Shown in pieces: positions 34,146-44,331 of a stretch of 64,000 nucleotides of DNA. Position numbers and translations under genes: made by a program. The DNA is from CAIQNR01 sp031972475. GTDB lineage: Bacteria > Babelota > Babeliae > Babelales > CAIQNR01. The notes beneath the pieces are model-generated. The model was not told the origin of the DNA and made no database searches. It saw only the letters and a program-made list of their open reading frames with translations. The stretch lies in the NCBI GenBank assembly GCA_031972475.1, contig DALYEP010000001.1, forward strand, positions 558,001 through 622,000, written 5' to 3'. Position 1 is the stretch's first letter, and the number at the start of each line of letters is the position of its first letter.

Positions 34146-35384
34146 TTAAAAATGAACTGCTATGTCAAACCCAATGCTTGTTGCATTTAAAGATCTCTTT
34201 CCATTAAATGGCACTTGAATAAATCCAGAAATGATAGGAGAAATCATACCCCGACTGCCCTGATTGTCATAACGAATTTGGAAAAAAGCACTATGATTTG
34301 TCCACTCCTTTAATGATGCCGCTTTATTTGCAATAGTATAAGAGTACGAGTTACCCAAAATATACAACTTATCACTACCATGCTTTGTATGAAGATATGC
34401 CAATCTGCATGTCATCTTATTAGTTAATTGAGGTTCTAAATACAGATTAAACATTTGAGTTATACCATATTCTTTGCGAGAAGGAGCTTTTTGTAAAAGT
34501 AAAAAATCCGTTTGAGCCGGATTTGTAACAATCCTTCTATCTTTTGTATGATTAAAAATAGTTTCAAAAGAAATATCCACACCAGCTCTTAAAAATTTTT
34601 TAAACTTTAAATCTATACCCGCTCCAAAAGGAATTGCCCAAGCTCCATCATTACCAAAAGCAAATGAGAATGCCATATCTTCATCTTTTTGCTTACCCGT
34701 TGGAATAGAAACGCCAAGCCTAGCATTTACCGCAACCTCTTTTAACCACTCTTTTTCCTGTAAAAAAACACGTTCCCAATGAAGATATGCAAGTGTATCA
34801 CCCATCCCTCTTGCAGACCAATCACATAAACGCAAGTCTCCAAATTGCTGAACATTACTCATCAAATTGTTAGTCAAAAGTTCTTTAGTCAGCCTATCGT
34901 CTAAAGTAACTTCCTGAGTAAGATCAACCCACGAAGTGTTACTAATTTTTGCTCCAATAAAAGGAGCCCTTACACGAAAAAACCACTCATCAAAAATATG
35001 ATAACTATAACTAAAAATAGCATATTCAAATGAATAATTTCCCGTAACTTTAAAATGCCCTCTAATTCCATTATCATCATCAATATTAATTTGCTGCGCT
35101 ATTTGATCTTCTACCGATCCAACAGCAAAACTCTTAAGCATTGCTAAAGCATCTTGTGTTGATTGTAGATATTGCAAAGGATTAACTTTATCACCATTGC
35201 TATTTCTACCCTGACCATTAAAACCAAAACTTGGAATCACTAGTAATTCATGTTTTTTAACACATTGGAGATAAGATCTAAAATTAATATCAAATAATTG
35301 CTGTCCTAAAACCGAACTAGCAGATAAAGATAAGCTAGAAAAGATTATAGATATTATTACTATTTTTTTCATGTCAATACTCAT
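34146..35384 (-). CDS. Outer-membrane beta-barrel protein, unknown
   Basis: A signal peptide (MKKIVIISIIFSSLSLSASS, after four extra residues from ATG 35384) precedes a 412-residue protein made of alternating strands with many aromatic residues. It ends in a C-terminal Phe (FDIAVHF), as needed for BAM-dependent barrel insertion. RAGVDISFETIF and FFQIRYDNQGSRG are barrel-like strands. It starts 6 bases after the 961-residue protein gene. ATG 35372 would remove the non-signal residues and is equally possible. Confidence 0.65.
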   Translation of the reverse strand: MSIDMKKIVIISIIFSSLSLSASSVLGQQLFDINFRSYLQCVKKHELLVIPSFGFNGQGRNSNGDKVNPLQYLQSTQDALAMLKSFAVGSVEDQIAQQINIDDDNGIRGHFKVTGNYSFEYAIFSYSYHIFDEWFFRVRAPFIGAKISNTSWVDLTQEVTLDDRLTKELLTNNLMSNVQQFGDLRLCDWSARGMGDTLAYLHWERVFLQEKEWLKEVAVNARLGVSIPTGKQKDEDMAFSFAFGNDGAWAIPFGAGIDLKFKKFLRAGVDISFETIFNHTKDRRIVTNPAQTDFLLLQKAPSRKEYGITQMFNLYLEPQLTNKMTCRLAYLHTKHGSDKLYILGNSYSYTIANKAASLKEWTNHSAFFQIRYDNQGSRGMISPIISGFIQVPFNGKRSLNATSIGFDIAVHF

Positions 35385-35389
35385 TTTTA

Positions 35390-38275
35390 TTATTCAAGAA
35401 TTTGTAAACCATTATTTGTTACAACAATATTAGAACCTACTGCAGAGTTACGAACAATACCAGCAATACGCTCAGTGTTATTCAATAATGGAATTTTTTG
35501 CACATGTCGAGCAACAATGCCGCTAAAGGGAATTGCCGATTGCAATTCAACAGGAAGCGCCTCTAAAAGAGCATTTTGATGCAAATAAGATGAACGCGTC
35601 ACCAAGGGAACAGCTCCATCTGTTGTATAATAATTTTTATAATCTCCAAGATGCACATAAGGACCTGAAACTCCATACAAAATCCCATCAGGAAGGTTTT
35701 GCAGTGTTGTACTTGTAACACCTCCTGTAGCATCAGAAACTGTCAATCTATAGAGAGAAGTAAGACGCTGCCCAACAGATGCGGCAAGAACATCTATTTG
35801 ACCGCCAGTGTTATTTTTTGCAACATCATAACCAAAATTAGTTGTAGTAAAGGGAGAAAGCCTTGTCGCAGCAATAGGCCCTTCAGATAATTGATAATAA
35901 CGCCATAATGGTTGATCTTTTGTTGTTGCTGTAGAGATAATACCACCAATTCCTGTTGTATAGAGACCATTGCTTGTTGCAATTAATCCAAAATCGCCTG
36001 ATATTACTAAATCAGAAAAACTAGGAAATTTTCCACCAAGAAGAGATTGCGCCTCTGCTATAGTATATGATGTTATTTCATTCTCATGAAGTTGCGAAAG
36101 TTCAATTCTATCAAGAGTTGTCATCGTTAAAACATATAAATTTTGACCATCTACCCATAATTTACGAATATTCTTATAAGATCCCAATCGAACCCAACTA
36201 AATCCATTTAATCCATTAAATGATTTTTGTAGATCAGCACTTCCATCTCCATTTCCAGCACGTAAAACAGCAAGACCCCCTGTCCCTCCTGCTACAATAT
36301 ACGTACCATAACCATTAACCGTTTCTTTGCAAATAACAGCACTTGTAATAGATGCAATATCATCAATAGCTCCCCCAGACATAGTTATAAGATAAGTATT
36401 TGAAGTAGGTGCTGATGTAATAGAACCATTTGTAAAAATTTTATTATCTGTACCTAAAAAATTTCCAGTGCGAGGAATAAAACAATTAAGGTTATTATCT
36501 TGACCAGTCTCTATAAGCACAATCTTCTTTAAACCTGTTGCAATCATTAGTGACGTTCTTTGTCCTAAAGTTGTTGTAAACCCAAGAGTGTTTTTTGGAA
36601 AATCAAAAAGTCCAAGAATTCCTCCCGAAAGCTGAAAAGCATCCTGCAAAAGATAATTAAACCCTACAGCGCCATTAGATTCTGTACCACCAAGAACACC
36701 ATCTGCATAACCATTACTCCATGTAGAAGATATAACCGTATCTACTTGAGTAGAAGAAGATCCTTGAAGAGCTGACAATCTACCTTGAGAAGAATCAAAA
36801 AAAATTCCAAAAATCTGAGTACTGTTATCCAAAGCACTTATAACACGCTTCCAAGGAGTCCATCCTTTTATTGCACCATAAACATCAAACAAAGCTTGCG
36901 AATAAAAAACTCCTGCAACTTCATTATTGTCACTAACGGTAGATACAAAAACAGCATCTTTATATGTTGCAATATCTTGAATAGCTCCAATAGTAGGGCC
37001 GCACCCAACTTTTGCCTCTGGATCACTTTCTACAAGTAAATCTGTTGACCTAGACGGAGAAAGCTGAAACGATCTACCCGTTACGAATGCAGGATTAAAA
37101 GCATTATTATAAAAAGTTATTAAATTTGCTCCCGGATTTATAATTTTACTTGCAAGAGCTCCATGTGAAAAATCTGTAACCCAAGCAGTCGAACGACCGT
37201 ATGATAATTTTCTATCAACCAGAGGAAGTGAAAAAACAGTTCGAGTATTATTTTGACTACTTGAATTTCCTACAACAATTAAATATGAAGGCCCTGTAGT
37301 TGTATGAAGAACTCTAACTTTGCTCAAAGATGCAACAGTGTTAGAGCCCAAACCCCCAATGATATTTTGTTTGCTTGAAATGAAATCTTTTGAAATCCAT
37401 TGTTGTAGTACTAATTTAATAGTATTAGATTTTGTTCCATTTTCATCAACAATAACCGACTGGAGAGGATAGCCCATAGCTATACCTATTGCACCATCAC
37501 TTACACCAGCACCTCCTGTTGCCTGAAATACGACATATAGACGATACAGAGCATCGTCCCAACACATATCAAGAACAGTCCCGCTTAAAGTAGGAGTTGC
37601 GCCAATAACTAAAAAATTTTGAGTTCCGTCAAGAGGAACTGCTTTAATAGTAGAACTATTGGGGACAGCAGGCGCTTGAATTATCTGAGAAATCCCCCCA
37701 CCATAAAGTAATGCAATACCAGACCCAACCTCTCCAAAAACCCCGCCCGATTTTTTTACACCTGCAAAAATAACTTCTTTTGATCCTACTGTTTTTAATA
37801 TGCCAGAAGTTGTAAGTCCTTGAGCATCTTTTACACCTTGAATAGAACTTAATTGAATGGTAGAACTTGCTAAGGGACTTGATATCCAATATAAATCACT
37901 AGGACTATCATTACAAACAACTAGAGGGGTTGATTTAAATGTACTAAGATTTAAAATTTTTTGACCAATAAGAGGATTGTCTGAATCAGCAACGCCATTA
38001 TAGGTAACTTTAGAAGGGGCAAGTGGTAAAAAAAATGAATTTCCTGTGCCGTACCCAGAAATAGAATACTGTCTTACAGAATCTGCAGAAGTAGTATCTG
38101 TTGCACTTGATTGAGCAACATAAAAAGAACTTCCTGCATTTGCCGAAGAAAGAACATTAAAAGAAAAACTTTTTCCCTGCGCAGCTTCAGAATCACCTTT
38201 AATAACAATGCGTGCTTCAAGGCCAAAAGATATAGTTAATAAAAAGAACCTTTTTATATATTTTAAAAAAATCAT
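35390..38275 (-). CDS. Large secreted repeat protein, propeller-like, unknown
   Basis: A 961-residue protein with a signal peptide (FLLTISFGLEA). Its long mature part is rich in Gly, Ser, Thr, Val and Ile, in blades of strand-turn-strand with recurring patterns such as GGTGGLAVLRAGNGDG and YVLTMTTLDRIELSQ. This looks like a beta-propeller or beta-helix, extracellular or periplasmic. No enzymatic motif is seen. It is cotranscribed with the barrel protein downstream, which may anchor or export it. Confidence 0.65.
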   Translation of the reverse strand: MIFLKYIKRFFLLTISFGLEARIVIKGDSEAAQGKSFSFNVLSSANAGSSFYVAQSSATDTTSADSVRQYSISGYGTGNSFFLPLAPSKVTYNGVADSDNPLIGQKILNLSTFKSTPLVVCNDSPSDLYWISSPLASSTIQLSSIQGVKDAQGLTTSGILKTVGSKEVIFAGVKKSGGVFGEVGSGIALLYGGGISQIIQAPAVPNSSTIKAVPLDGTQNFLVIGATPTLSGTVLDMCWDDALYRLYVVFQATGGAGVSDGAIGIAMGYPLQSVIVDENGTKSNTIKLVLQQWISKDFISSKQNIIGGLGSNTVASLSKVRVLHTTTGPSYLIVVGNSSSQNNTRTVFSLPLVDRKLSYGRSTAWVTDFSHGALASKIINPGANLITFYNNAFNPAFVTGRSFQLSPSRSTDLLVESDPEAKVGCGPTIGAIQDIATYKDAVFVSTVSDNNEVAGVFYSQALFDVYGAIKGWTPWKRVISALDNSTQIFGIFFDSSQGRLSALQGSSSTQVDTVISSTWSNGYADGVLGGTESNGAVGFNYLLQDAFQLSGGILGLFDFPKNTLGFTTTLGQRTSLMIATGLKKIVLIETGQDNNLNCFIPRTGNFLGTDNKIFTNGSITSAPTSNTYLITMSGGAIDDIASITSAVICKETVNGYGTYIVAGGTGGLAVLRAGNGDGSADLQKSFNGLNGFSWVRLGSYKNIRKLWVDGQNLYVLTMTTLDRIELSQLHENEITSYTIAEAQSLLGGKFPSFSDLVISGDFGLIATSNGLYTTGIGGIISTATTKDQPLWRYYQLSEGPIAATRLSPFTTTNFGYDVAKNNTGGQIDVLAASVGQRLTSLYRLTVSDATGGVTSTTLQNLPDGILYGVSGPYVHLGDYKNYYTTDGAVPLVTRSSYLHQNALLEALPVELQSAIPFSGIVARHVQKIPLLNNTERIAGIVRNSAVGSNIVVTNNGLQILE

Positions 38276-38601
38276 TTATATCCTTAATAACATTAAACTC
38301 TGTACTTTAATTTTTAAAATTATAGATCAAAAAGCATAAGCTGTGAAATTAAAGCTCAAAGCAATGCTCTACACGCAATCATCCGATAGTTTAAATACAT
38401 AATAATACACCTGTCTTAATTGATAAATTCAAAAGTAAAAAATTAAAATAATTTGACTTTCGATATGCAAAAAGTACACTTCAGATTGAAATTAAAATTA
38501 GCTAAAATTTGATTTTTAAAAGCTTGATTTTTTTAAAAAAATTCAAAAAAATCACAATTCGTATCTTTATTAAGATATATTATTCACTTTAAGAGGTAAT
38601 T
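38276..38601. other. Intergenic region between divergent genes
   Basis: This 326-base gap separates the divergent propeller-like gene and comM. I see no open frame of note and no strong hairpin. It contains the AAGAGGTAATT ribosome site of comM and must hold two promoters, but no convincing -35/-10 pair can be picked out. Confidence 0.5.
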
Positions 38602-40137
38602 GTGCATACAAAAATATTTTCAGCTACAACAATTGGGGTTCAAGCACATTTAGTTGATGTAGAAGTTGATCTCTCTTACGGAATGATGAATTTTTTTATC
38701 GTAGGTCTTCCAGATACAGCAATCAAAGAAAGTCGACAAAGAATACAAACTGCTCTTAAAAATTGCGGTATTAAACTACCAGAAAGAAAGATCACTGTTA
38801 ATTTAGCACCTGCTGACTTAAAAAAAGAGGGGACTCTTTTTGATTTACCTATAGCAATAGGAATTTTACAAGCAGCAGGGCTTATACAAATATCTCAAGA
38901 AGTATTAAGTAATACTATTTTTATAGGAGAGCTTTCTTTAGATGGATCAATAAAACCCATAAAAGGGGCTCTTGCTGTTGCCTTTGATGCTAAAAAATTA
39001 AATAAAAATGCAATAATACTTCCCCAAGCAAATGCGCAAGAAGCAAGCCTTGTGCAAGGTATAACTATTTATGGGGTAAATCATCTTGTTGAACTTATAG
39101 CATTTTTACGTGGAGAGCGAGCGATACAGCCCGAACCATGTTATGATTATAGAGCATTATCAGAGTCTTATCCCTTTGATTTTTCACAAGTTAAAGGTCA
39201 AGAGATTGCAAAACGAGCACTTACTATTGCAGCTGCAGGAAATCACAATATTTTATTTATTGGACCTCCTGGTTCTGGAAAAACTATGCTAGCAAAAAGA
39301 CTTGCCACAATCATGCCTTCTATGAACTTTGAAGAAGCTCTCGAGACCACAAAAATTTATTCCATTACTGGCAAATTAGATGGTAAAAACATCTTAGGCC
39401 AACGCCCTTTTAGAGCGCCACATCATACAATTTCCCAAGCAGGTCTTGTAGGAGGAGGCTCATTCCCCCAGCCAGGAGAAATTAGCTTAGCGCACAATGG
39501 AATTTTATTTTTAGACGAACTTACAGAGTTTAAAAGAGATACCCTAGAAGTAATGAGACAACCATTAGAAAACAAAGAAGTTCAAATATCAAGAGCTCAA
39601 TATTCTATAAAATTTCCTGCTTCGTTTTTACTTGTAGCAGCTCTTAATCCTTGCCCTTGCGGTTATTATGGAGACAAAAAGAAAGAGTGCATCTGTAGTC
39701 AAGAAAAAATTAATAAATATTTAGATAAACTTTCAGGACCACTTCTTGACCGAATTGACCTTCAAATTTATGTACCCGGGGTAGACTACGAAACAATAAA
39801 AGATCCTCAAAACAAAAATCAAACCTCTGAAGAAATTAAAATAAAAGTTCAAAAAGCTGTAAATCTTCAAGAAACGCGATTCGATTCTTATTTACAAAAA
39901 AATGCAACTATGAATCCTGATCAAATAGAACTTTCATGCAAGTTAACACAAGAAGGAGAGGTTCTTATGAAAAAAGTATTTGAACGTTTAAATTTAAGCA
40001 TGCGCGGATATCATAAAGTTCTTAAAGTTGCTCGAACCATAGCTGATCTTGAAGGATCTGACATAATAAAACCTAATCATATTCAAGAAGCTCTTATGTA
40101 TAGATCTGTTGATCAATACTTTGAAAGGAAAAAATAA
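38602..40137 (+). CDS. comM: YifB/ComM-family Mg-chelatase-like AAA+ helicase
   Basis: ComM is a hexameric branch-migration helicase that helps integrate transformed DNA. The 511-residue protein starts with GTG (AAGAGG upstream). It has the N-terminal subunit ChlI/Lon-protease-like fold (VDVEVDLSYGMMNFFIVGLPD), Walker A GPPGSGKTMLAKRL, Walker B NGILFLDELTEF, and the Cys cluster NPCPCGYYG..ECICS. The family is often tied to natural competence, but other transformation genes are not in this window. The gene overlaps the next by 1 base. Confidence 0.95.
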   Translation: MHTKIFSATTIGVQAHLVDVEVDLSYGMMNFFIVGLPDTAIKESRQRIQTALKNCGIKLPERKITVNLAPADLKKEGTLFDLPIAIGILQAAGLIQISQEVLSNTIFIGELSLDGSIKPIKGALAVAFDAKKLNKNAIILPQANAQEASLVQGITIYGVNHLVELIAFLRGERAIQPEPCYDYRALSESYPFDFSQVKGQEIAKRALTIAAAGNHNILFIGPPGSGKTMLAKRLATIMPSMNFEEALETTKIYSITGKLDGKNILGQRPFRAPHHTISQAGLVGGGSFPQPGEISLAHNGILFLDELTEFKRDTLEVMRQPLENKEVQISRAQYSIKFPASFLLVAALNPCPCGYYGDKKKECICSQEKINKYLDKLSGPLLDRIDLQIYVPGVDYETIKDPQNKNQTSEEIKIKVQKAVNLQETRFDSYLQKNATMNPDQIELSCKLTQEGEVLMKKVFERLNLSMRGYHKVLKVARTIADLEGSDIIKPNHIQEALMYRSVDQYFERKK

Positions 40138-40856
40138 TGAAAATAAAAAACTTATTTATAATAATCACTATAAGCTATTTAAACATTATATCAGCAGGAC
40201 AAAGTATATGGAGACAAGCTGGAAAAAAACTATTTAAAAATGGCATCTCATTTATAAAAAACCAATCAATAAATTCAACAAAAACACTTACTCTTCAAAT
40301 ACAAGAAAGACCTCTTGAAGCAACAATAGGAGCTTGCACTGGAGGCATTGCAGCATACGCATTTTCAGGAGAAAATGATAATTTTATAATCAAAGCTCAA
40401 AAAATAGCAACTGGCTCTTCTCTTGGCCTTTTAGTAGGCCTGCAAAGAGGATCTATCAATTCAAAACTTGGCACTATCTTTAATGAAATTAAAACATTAC
40501 GATCTGAGCAAAAAATTGCTTTTTCAGAATTAAATAATGTTATAAAACAAAACTTTAAAGAAACAAAGAGTGATTTTAATTTTTTACTACTAAGGATAAA
40601 TCGCACAAGAAAAGTTATTTTAGGAAAATTGAATAAAATACAAAAAAATCAAAGTGAATTAAGCTCAAAAATAGACGTTCTAACATCTCAACAAAAAGAA
40701 TCTTACCATAACCTCCATAACGCTATTAAAGAGAACAATTCTTATACAAATCGTTTAGAAGAAAAAACTGCATTGATAGATGAAAAAACGACATTAATTT
40801 TAGAAACAATAATAAACGACCAAAAGAAACGATCCTCTAGATATTTTTTTGATTGA
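40137..40856 (+). CDS. Secreted or envelope coiled-coil protein, unknown
   Basis: A signal peptide (about residues 1-20), a Gly-rich hydrophobic hairpin (about 62-103: GACTGGIAAYAFSG and GSSLGLLVGLQRG) and a long coiled coil (about 110-235) compose the 239 residues. The glycine-rich hairpin resembles membrane-insertion segments. No family recognised. Its ATG overlaps the comM stop, and its end carries the -35 of the tRNA promoter. Confidence 0.55.
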   Translation: MKIKNLFIIITISYLNIISAGQSIWRQAGKKLFKNGISFIKNQSINSTKTLTLQIQERPLEATIGACTGGIAAYAFSGENDNFIIKAQKIATGSSLGLLVGLQRGSINSKLGTIFNEIKTLRSEQKIAFSELNNVIKQNFKETKSDFNFLLLRINRTRKVILGKLNKIQKNQSELSSKIDVLTSQQKESYHNLHNAIKENNSYTNRLEEKTALIDEKTTLILETIINDQKKRSSRYFFD

Positions 40857-40880
40857 CAGTTAGAAAACCCATGATAGAAT
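40853..40880 (+). promoter_or_regulatory. Promoter of tRNA-fMet
   Basis: TTGACA (40853-40858), 16-base spacer, TAGAAT (40875-40880); the tRNA begins 32 bases downstream of the -10. Confidence 0.75.
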
Positions 40881-40911
40881 GTTCATTATCAACTTGAGTA
40901 CAAAAATAGAT

Positions 40912-40988
<77 letters not shown>

Positions 40989-41018
40989 AATCAAACACTT
41001 CTTAATTTTAAAAAGTTT

Positions 41019-41501
41019 ATGAAAAAGATACTTTTAATTTTACTATTTACATCATTCAATTTATTCGCTTCTCAACCCCCTGTAAGAGAAGCTTTTAAAA
41101 AATCGCTTGCAAGGACAAGATCAATTTTAAAAGAAGAAGAAAAAGAAAAAGAACCACGAACAGTAAAATTGGCAAAGAAAATAACTGAAAATGAGCAAGT
41201 GGTAACTTCGACAAAACAAATACCACCAATTTTAATTGATGAAAAAGAATCGGAATCGGAAAAAGCTCAATACTCACAATTAGAAAGAAACAATAAAAAA
41301 ATTCATGATTATATTAAATATAGGCATGAATTAAGAAAGGGCTTAGAATCAATAAATGCTTCTGGCAAAACTTTTCCTCCATTTAATAATACAATTGAAC
41401 AAAAAATATTTTTGCTAGACTCAATAGAAAGAGCTACGGGAATAATCGCTTTTTACATACAACAAAATAAATCTCTTAGAAAACAATTAGAAAAAGAATA
41501 A
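41019..41501 (+). CDS. Small secreted protein, unknown
   Basis: The 160-residue protein has a signal peptide (MKKILLILLFTSFNLFAS) followed by a Lys/Glu-rich, mostly helical mature part. Possible coiled coils lie near 33-50 and 90-110. I recognise no motif. It begins 31 bases after the tRNA. Confidence 0.55.
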   Translation: MKKILLILLFTSFNLFASQPPVREAFKKSLARTRSILKEEEKEKEPRTVKLAKKITENEQVVTSTKQIPPILIDEKESESEKAQYSQLERNNKKIHDYIKYRHELRKGLESINASGKTFPPFNNTIEQKIFLLDSIERATGIIAFYIQQNKSLRKQLEKE

Positions 41502-41557
41502 ATGTACTTGAAGCAAGTATTTAAATAATAAAATCTTACAATAAACAAGTATTTCAT

Positions 41558-41907
41558 ATGAAAAAATCAAAAAATATTTTTATTTTCTTTCTTTATATCT
41601 TCAATTAAAAGCAGTGATTTAAAAGGTTCATTAAATATGAAATCTAATAAAATTAAGCCCAATAGCATCAAATTCTTTTAAAACTCCGCTCTCTACTACC
41701 TCTTTTAAAAGAGGTAGTTTACGTGACTTAATTACAGCTGCAATCGAAATAGAGTTAAATTCTTCAAAATTTCATAAACGCATGATAAGGCGCTATGAAC
41801 GTGATCGCAGTAAGGACGTAAGGGCTATCAATTTAACTCGTGAATTAATAACTGACCACACTAACAGTATCAGCGATTCAGAAAAAATTTTAAATTTATT
41901 ACTTTAA
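41558..41907 (+). pseudogene. Decayed small secreted-protein gene (two frame shifts)
   Basis: An ATG at 41558 opens a signal-peptide-like frame of 16 codons (MKKSKNIFIFFLYIFN) that stops at 41608. The next segment reads on in another frame (SSIKSSDLKG, to KFF). The last 76 or so codons are open in a third frame (TPLSTTSFKRGSLRDLITAA, ending LNLLL at 41907). Together they look like one protein of about 120 residues broken twice. The reading overlaps the end of murJ by 9 bases. Sequencing error in the poly-A/T runs is the alternative. Confidence 0.5.
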
Positions 41908-43533
41908 AAAAAACAGTCTAATTTTAAAAAGCTTTTTTGTTCTATAAAGCGCATAAAAATAAACCATAATAACGGGCATTGCCCAAATCCAATAACCAAA
42001 ACTTTTTAGCATAAAAAAATTCATCCATAAGTTGTTTTCAAAAATAAGTTCAACTAAGCGACGAACTGTTTTATATAAAATCAATGCAGGAAGCGATAAA
42101 ATAATTACTTGTACAGCATATTTAGCTGAAAATTTAACAAAGTTTGATAAATAAAGCTTAAAGTTATGATATTTTTGAAGTAAATAAAGTGAAATAAACA
42201 TTTGAACAATACCTGAAAGAGTAGTTGCAAATGGAATTCCAGCACCGCCCCACCATGCAAAAAAAACAAAGTTAAACCAATAATTTAAGAACGTTGCAAT
42301 AATTGCTGTATAGGTAGGTCTATAAGTATCATGAAAAGAATAAAAGAGTGTAAGTAAAATTTTATTTACAGAAATCCAAAACAACCCTATCAAATAACCA
42401 ATCAACATCCACCCTGCTAAAGGTATAACATCAGAAGGAAATTTATTTGATGATGAAGCAAAAAGTGTTAAAAAAATATCATCTGCTAAATAACACATAA
42501 TAAGCGTAGCAGGAGCTGTAACCCATAAAATAAATTTTGCAGCTTCTAATAAATAAAAACTTAATCTTCGCGGTGCATACATTACAACTCGAGAAAAATG
42601 TGGCAATAAAATAGTAGAAAAAGCTGTAGAAAAAACACCCAAAGGAATTCCCATTAATCGAGAAGTATATTTAATAAGTGTAACAGTGCCAGCAGCTCCA
42701 TACGATGCAAAAACATTATCTATGATGAGGTTAATTTCCATAACGCTCATACTAAAAAAACAAGGTAGGAACTTAGCTAAAATTTTTAAAAATGATTTAT
42801 AAGATTCTTTTGTAGGAAAACTTAAAGAAAACCCTAATTGTATATACATCCAAACATGAAGTAAAAATTGAATAAAACCGCCAAGCATAATAGCCCATGA
42901 AAGATATTCAATTGTATACCCCTGCATTAAACAAACAACAATTCCCCCAATATAAAAAATGTTTAAAAGAACAGGCGCAAACGAAGGAACAAAAAAATGA
43001 TGAGCTGATTGAAGAGCTCCTGTTAATAATGAACTTGTAGAAATAAAAAAAATAAAAGGCATTAAAATTTTAAGGCATGGAACCGCAAGAGAAATTTGAT
43101 CAGAAGAAAAGCCTGGAGCAAAAAGACGTAATGTAAATTCTGTTTTCCACATAATAAAGGCACATAAAAAAAGCACTACGCTTTCAAACGCAAGTAAAGA
43201 AAGAGACATAAGGCTATTTGCCTGATCAACTCCTTCTTTTTTATAAACATTAACAAATGTTGGAACAAATGCTGCTGTTAAAGCTCCCTCAGCAAACATT
43301 TTACGCAGCGAATTTGGGATCATAAAAGCTGTATTAAAAGCATCATTTGCAATACCAATACCCAAAAATCTCATTTGTAAAATTTCACGTGAAAGACCTA
43401 AAAATCTACTTATAAGAGTATTACCACCAACTTGCATTGTTTTTTGCAGAATAGATTTTCTTGATAATGTTTTAGACACAATAGATACCTTTGATTTTTT
43501 AAATAATCTATAAAACGGGTGATAGAATACCAT
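41899..43533 (-). CDS. murJ: Lipid II flippase MurJ
   Basis: MurJ moves lipid II across the inner membrane for peptidoglycan assembly. The 544 residues contain about 14 transmembrane helices, and the family start NTLISRFLGLSREILQM is followed by FMIPNSLRKMFAEGALTAAFVP. A GTG at 43479 with AAAGGT upstream would remove 18 residues and the overlap with the ABC gene; ATG 43533 is the longer reading. Its presence implies at least partial cell-wall synthesis. The gene overlaps the ATPase gene by 26 bases. Confidence 0.95.
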   Translation of the reverse strand: MVFYHPFYRLFKKSKVSIVSKTLSRKSILQKTMQVGGNTLISRFLGLSREILQMRFLGIGIANDAFNTAFMIPNSLRKMFAEGALTAAFVPTFVNVYKKEGVDQANSLMSLSLLAFESVVLFLCAFIMWKTEFTLRLFAPGFSSDQISLAVPCLKILMPFIFFISTSSLLTGALQSAHHFFVPSFAPVLLNIFYIGGIVVCLMQGYTIEYLSWAIMLGGFIQFLLHVWMYIQLGFSLSFPTKESYKSFLKILAKFLPCFFSMSVMEINLIIDNVFASYGAAGTVTLIKYTSRLMGIPLGVFSTAFSTILLPHFSRVVMYAPRRLSFYLLEAAKFILWVTAPATLIMCYLADDIFLTLFASSSNKFPSDVIPLAGWMLIGYLIGLFWISVNKILLTLFYSFHDTYRPTYTAIIATFLNYWFNFVFFAWWGGAGIPFATTLSGIVQMFISLYLLQKYHNFKLYLSNFVKFSAKYAVQVIILSLPALILYKTVRRLVELIFENNLWMNFFMLKSFGYWIWAMPVIMVYFYALYRTKKLFKIRLFFLK

Positions 43534-44176
43534 CTTTTATAGTAAATACCACTTCCATATTGCTTGTAATATAACTATTGTGAGAGGATATTAACAGTCC
43601 CATGCCCCACTTTTTTTGACAAGCAAGCAGTGTTGTTAATAATTGTTTACCTGTTTTTTCATCTAAACTACCCGTTGGTTCATCTGCAAGTAAAAATGAA
43701 GGCCTTGGAAGAAGTGCTCTTATTAGTGCAACTCTTTGTAATTGACCACCCGAAAGTTGTCCAACATTCCAGTCTTTAGTATGATCAAGCCCAAGCATAG
43801 AAAAAAGCTCCTGCAATCTAAAATCTGTCTCTTGATCAGAAAGGCCTATAATGCTTCCAACAATTTTACAATTTTCATACACCGTTAACTCTTTAATCAT
43901 ATGAGGAGTTTGAGTTACTAACTGCAAACAAGTAGCGCGTTGTATAGGAGAAAGTTTATATATATCTTTATCATTAAATAAAACTGCACCCTGACAAGGG
44001 GCATCAAAGCCTGCAACAATATGCATTAATGTTGATTTACCAATTCCAGAAACTCCAACCAGTCCATACGTAACGCCCTGCTTAAATAAGCTTGTGCAGT
44101 TATTTATAATTGTAATTCTATTTTTATTATGAACAAAGCTTTTTTGAACATTTTTTAGCTGCAATATATCCATCAT
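43508..44176 (-). CDS. ABC transporter ATP-binding protein, LolD/MacB-type
   Basis: The 222-residue ATPase has Walker A GVSGIGKST, the signature LSGGQLQR, Walker B FLLADEPTGSLD, and the H-loop LISSHNS. The GSLD form, the ADEPTG D-loop and the lack of a fused permease are those of LolD/FtsE/MacB-type MacAB-like ATPases. The permease partner is not adjacent; the next gene is murJ. LolD (lipoprotein release) is possible, but the partner is unknown. Confidence 0.85.
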   Translation of the reverse strand: MMDILQLKNVQKSFVHNKNRITIINNCTSLFKQGVTYGLVGVSGIGKSTLMHIVAGFDAPCQGAVLFNDKDIYKLSPIQRATCLQLVTQTPHMIKELTVYENCKIVGSIIGLSDQETDFRLQELFSMLGLDHTKDWNVGQLSGGQLQRVALIRALLPRPSFLLADEPTGSLDEKTGKQLLTTLLACQKKWGMGLLISSHNSYITSNMEVVFTIKDGILSPVL

Positions 44177-44260
44177 GCATAATCTTTTTTAAAAAGTTAT
44201 TATCATTTTATCAATACATCTATCAGAGCAATACGATGCTTATCAGTTTACATAGAAATA

Positions 44261-44290
44261 TTGTTTTTCAAAATTCAAATTCTCTACAAT
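44261..44290 (+). promoter_or_regulatory. Possible promoter of lon
   Basis: TTGTTT (44261-44266), an 18-base spacer and TACAAT (44285-44290). A strong GAGGGGGA ribosome site lies just before the ATG. The -35 is moderate. Confidence 0.4.
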
Positions 44291-44331
44291 GGTCTAAGTC
44301 GATAGCCTAACAAAACAGAGGGGGAACGTTA

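Noticed and set aside
35533..35982. Short open frames on both strands within the propeller-like gene
   Set aside because: They are shadows of a clear 961-residue gene with a signal peptide.
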